Shown: piece after piece, positions 6,742 to 8,005 of the stretch
Position numbering within the stretch: position 1 is the stretch's first letter
How the letters are laid out: each line of letters begins with the position of its first letter
Source of the DNA: Chloroflexota bacterium
GTDB taxonomy: Bacteria; Chloroflexota; Limnocylindria; Limnocylindrales; CSP1-4
Length of the DNA: 8,005 bases
Direction: 5' to 3'
Assembly (NCBI GenBank): GCA_021789355.1
Contig: JAJYJR010000251.1
Coordinates: 1 to 8,005, forward strand
Made by a program: the position numbers and the translations under genes
The notes under the pieces: model-generated
Told to the model about the DNA's origin: nothing
Database searches by the model: none
Seen by the model: only the letters and a program-made list of their open reading frames with translations

Positions 6742-7830
6742 ATGGTGTACCTCGGGGTGGACCTGCACCGCAAGGTCAGCCACGTGGTCGCGCTCGACGA
6801 GACCGGTGCGACGATCCTGTCGCGGCGGTTCGAGCACAGCCGGGAGGCGTTCCGGCGGGTGTTCGGGGAGCTCGAGCCCGAGCCGATCAGGGTCGCCTTC
6901 GAGGCGACGTATGGCTGGGGCTGGTTCGCCGACCTGCTCGCCGACGCCGGCATCGAAGCCCACATGGCCCATCCGCTCGCGACCAAGGCGATCGGCGCCG
7001 GGCGCGTCAAGAACGACGCGATCGACGCCGCAACCCTGGCCCAGCTCCTGCGCACGAACCTGCTGCCCGAGGCCTGGATCGCGCCGCCCGAGGTCCGCGA
7101 GCTGCGCCGCCTGGTCCGGATGCGGGCCTCGCTGGTCCGGATCCGCAGCCGGCTCAAGTGCCAGGTCCACGCGATCTGCGCGGACGCCTGTGTTCCGGTG
7201 CCGATGTCTGACCTGTTCGGCAAGAAGGGCCGCACTCAGCTCGAGATGCTGGCCCTGCCGTCGATCACCGCAGCGCGGCTCGCCGCCCACCTGCGGTTGA
7301 TCGACGACCTCGCCCGGGAGATCCTCGCGGCCGACCGCGAGATCGTCGTGGCATTCGAGGGCGACGACCGGGTCCGCCGGCTGCTGCCGATCCCGGGCAT
7401 CGGGATCCTCAACGCCGCCACCATCGTCGCCGAGGTGTGGGACGTCGGCCGCTTCCCATCGGCCGACCATCTCGCAGCGTGGGCCGGCCTCACTCCGACC
7501 GAACGTTCCAGTGCGGACCACGTCCGACGCGGCCACATCAGCAAGCAAGGCAGCCGCTGGCTGCGCTGGGCGATGGTCGAAGCTGCCACCAGGATCGGGA
7601 CCTCCCGGTCGGGCAAGCTCCACCGCTTCGCCGACCCGATCGCCGAACGCCGGGGGACCAAGATCGCGCGGGTCGCGCTGGCTCGCCGGATCCTCACCCT
7701 CGCCTTCTACGCCCTCCGCGACGAGCGGGGCTGCCGGGACTACCCGGCGCTCCCGCGCCCGTCGCGCCGGCCGGTCACGGCGCGCTCGCTATGTGTCATG
7801 GCCTCACCCGACGGCCGCTCCCTTGATTGA
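6742..7830 (+). CDS. IS110-family (IS1111 group) transposase / RNA-guided recombinase
   Basis: A 362-residue transposase with both parts of the family. The N-terminal RuvC-like DEDD domain shows D7 (LGVDLHRK), E54 (AFEATYGWGW), D92 and D95 (KNDAIDAATLA). A coiled-coil-like middle part follows. The C-terminal IS116/IS110/IS902 domain shows PIPGIGILNAATIVAE near 217-231, AAWAGLTP, and HISKQGSRWLRWAMVEAA with the likely nucleophile S267. Enzymes of this family recombine a circular donor with a target DNA using a bridge RNA. The start is ATG 6742, with AGAGGAGG at 6727-6734; an in-frame GTG at 6739 is possible. The last roughly 20 residues (after SRRPVTA) look unlike a folded domain. They are encoded by DNA that also appears to form the target-binding loop of the guide RNA, so the C-terminal tail probably varies with the target. 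The gene is full length and appears functional. Confidence 0.95.
   Translation: MVYLGVDLHRKVSHVVALDETGATILSRRFEHSREAFRRVFGELEPEPIRVAFEATYGWGWFADLLADAGIEAHMAHPLATKAIGAGRVKNDAIDAATLAQLLRTNLLPEAWIAPPEVRELRRLVRMRASLVRIRSRLKCQVHAICADACVPVPMSDLFGKKGRTQLEMLALPSITAARLAAHLRLIDDLAREILAADREIVVAFEGDDRVRRLLPIPGIGILNAATIVAEVWDVGRFPSADHLAAWAGLTPTERSSADHVRRGHISKQGSRWLRWAMVEAATRIGTSRSGKLHRFADPIAERRGTKIARVALARRILTLAFYALRDERGCRDYPALPRPSRRPVTARSLCVMASPDGRSLD
7794..7827 (+). promoter_or_regulatory. Target-guide arms inside the predicted bridge RNA
   Basis: The two arms are TGTCAT (7794-7799) and TCCCTTGAT (7819-7827), separated by a short hairpin. One pairs with each strand of the insertion site TCCCTTG-AT-GACA, and they overlap only at AT. 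The next base 5' of the first arm is G (7793). If pairing extends, the genomic base at 8006, outside this window, should be C. Confidence 0.6.
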
Positions 7831-7877
7831 GCCGCCTCCCGGCCGCATGCCCACCATGAGGTCCACCCTCGAATAGA

Positions 7878-7938
7878 TGACTGACCGCACGGAGCCCGCT
7901 CAACACCTGGTGCCGCGGCCGACCCTCGTGACTGACCG
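7878..7938 (+). repeat. Direct repeat TGACTGACCG in the right end of the element
   Basis: The 10-mer TGACTGACCG occurs at 7878-7887 and 7929-7938. The first copy follows the proposed donor-guide arm. The second forms most of the loop of the hairpin at 7924-7944. The role is unknown; it may be alternative pairing or a leftover of duplication. Confidence 0.5.
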
Positions 7939-7949
7939 ACGAGGAGACG

Positions 7950-7959
7950 AACACGTGTT
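7950..7959. repeat. Perfect palindrome AACACGTGTT
   Basis: A 10-bp perfect palindrome lies just after the last predicted hairpin of the guide RNA and is followed by TTCC. It could mark the RNA 3' end or a protein site. Nothing else supports either reading. Confidence 0.3.
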
Positions 7960-7974
7960 TCCACGCCCACCCCC

Positions 7975-8001
7975 TTGACGCCGGCCCGCTCCTTCATAGA
8001 T
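7975..8001 (+). promoter_or_regulatory. Outward -35 at the right end, possible circle-junction promoter
   Basis: TTGACG at 7975-7980 faces out of the element. With a 16-bp spacer, the sequence at the end is TAGATG (7997-8002), a poor but possible -10. When the element circularises, the same spacing is kept up to the core, and the base after it comes from the left end (TAGAT-GCC). Transcription would then run into the left end and the transposase gene at 6742. Junction promoters are known in IS110-family circles. Here the -10 is weak, so this is a suggestion. Confidence 0.3.
7983..7997 (-). repeat. Right subterminal inverted repeat of the IS1111-group element
   Basis: GGCCCGCTCCTTCAT is the exact reverse complement of 6652-6666. 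Two bases (AG) separate it from the proposed AT core at 8000-8001. Confidence 0.85.
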
Positions 8002-8005
8002 GACA

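Larger units (their letters stand above)
7744..7944 (+). ncRNA. Predicted bridge RNA (seekRNA) of the IS1111-group element
   Basis: A series of structures fits the bridge-RNA plan. 5' hairpin: CCGGCGC (7744-7750) with GCGCCGG (7764-7770). Target loop: closing stem GGCG(c)GCTC (7779-7787) with GAGCCGCC (7829-7836). Its first arm, TGTCAT (7794-7799), is the reverse complement of the right flank ATGACA (8000-8005). An inner hairpin is built on GGCC (7800-7803) and GGCC (7813-7816). The second arm, TCCCTTGAT (7819-7827), is identical to the left flank (6640-6648). Donor loop: CTCCCGG (7836-7842) can pair with CCG and GGAG (7885-7894). It encloses GCAT (7845-7848, complement of the left terminus AT-GC), a GAGG/CCTC hairpin (7858-7870) and ATAGAT (7873-7878), identical to the right terminus (7996-8001). 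A last hairpin is CCTCGT (7924-7929) with ACGAGG (7939-7944). The order (target loop, then donor loop) and the arms ending in the core agree with the known IS621 RNA. The ends of the RNA are guesses, and GC-rich DNA gives chance stems. Confidence 0.65.
6647..8001 (+). mobile_element. Complete IS110-family insertion sequence, IS1111 group
   Basis: The element carries one transposase gene, a short left noncoding end (about 90 bp between the left inverted repeat and the gene) and a longer right noncoding end (about 170 bp). The 15-bp repeats ATGAAGGAGCGGGCC (6652-6666) and GGCCCGCTCCTTCAT (7983-7997) are subterminal inverted repeats, as described for the IS1111 group. Both ends share AT: TTG-AT-GCC on the left (6647-6648) and TAG-AT-GACA on the right (8000-8001). 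This is the proposed recombination core, so one AT belongs to the target. The unit is then about 1353 bp, normal for the family. The transposase is uninterrupted and the guide still matches the flanks, which suggests a recent insertion. Exact ends are inferred, because no empty site or circle junction is available here. Confidence 0.82.

Noticed and set aside
6721..7623. Minus-strand open frame opposite the IS110-family transposase
   Set aside because: Shadow of a clearly identified transposase.
7797..7803. TCATGGC in the target loop as the missing left-donor guide (complement of GCCATGA at 6649-6655)
   Set aside because: It is not followed by the AT core and sits inside the target loop and its hairpin, so the match is probably chance.
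1..8005. CRISPR array, tRNA or rRNA genes
   Set aside because: No regularly spaced repeat series, tRNA-like cloverleaf or rRNA-conserved stretch was seen on either strand.

Overview
The window is strongly GC-rich, with G/C-ending codons throughout. It carries a fused FO synthase (FbiC), secreted or membrane-anchored proteins and mobile-element material. Fused FbiC occurs in Actinomycetota and in parts of Chloroflexota. The Asp-box surface protein and the style of the decayed transposase make me lean towards an uncultivated soil-type Chloroflexota (Limnocylindria/Ellin6529-like), but this is an impression and an actinomycete is not excluded.

Layout, all intact genes on the + strand. (1) 16-2493: fbiC, complete, two radical-SAM halves. 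(2) 2494-3556: a gene graveyard. A DDE integrase-type transposase pseudogene starts at a GTG with a good ribosome binding site (2640). It is interrupted by about 215 bp of an unrelated sugar ABC-transporter solute-binding protein gene in antisense orientation, then resumes, carries an in-frame TGA and a frameshift, and dies out near 3240. The last part (3241-3556) holds no recognisable gene but has several palindromic boxes in front of the next gene. (3) 3557-4250: a secreted beta-gamma-crystallin-like (peptidase inhibitor I36-like) protein whose signal peptide and mature part are in different frames. (4) 4297-4788: a small secreted four-cysteine protein of unknown function. (5) 4904-5167: a possible small basic protein. 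(6) 5197-6579: a membrane-anchored protein with six Asp-box repeats, probably a beta-propeller. (7) 6647-8001: a complete IS110-family (IS1111 group) insertion sequence with a full DEDD/serine transposase, 15-bp subterminal inverted repeats and a noncoding right end. The right flank is cut by the window edge.

The most interesting signal is in the last element. The 3' end of the transposase gene plus the downstream noncoding DNA folds on paper into a bridge RNA (seekRNA). It has a 5' hairpin, then a target-binding loop whose two arms match the left flank (9/9, TCCCTTGAT) and the reverse complement of the right flank (6/6 up to the window end). Both arms end on the same AT dinucleotide, which sits at both ends of the element. 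A second loop carries ATAGAT, matching the right terminus of the element. This predicts the insertion site (TCCCTTG-AT-GACA), the exact ends and the recombination core. It also implies that the target-guide loop is encoded inside the transposase reading frame.
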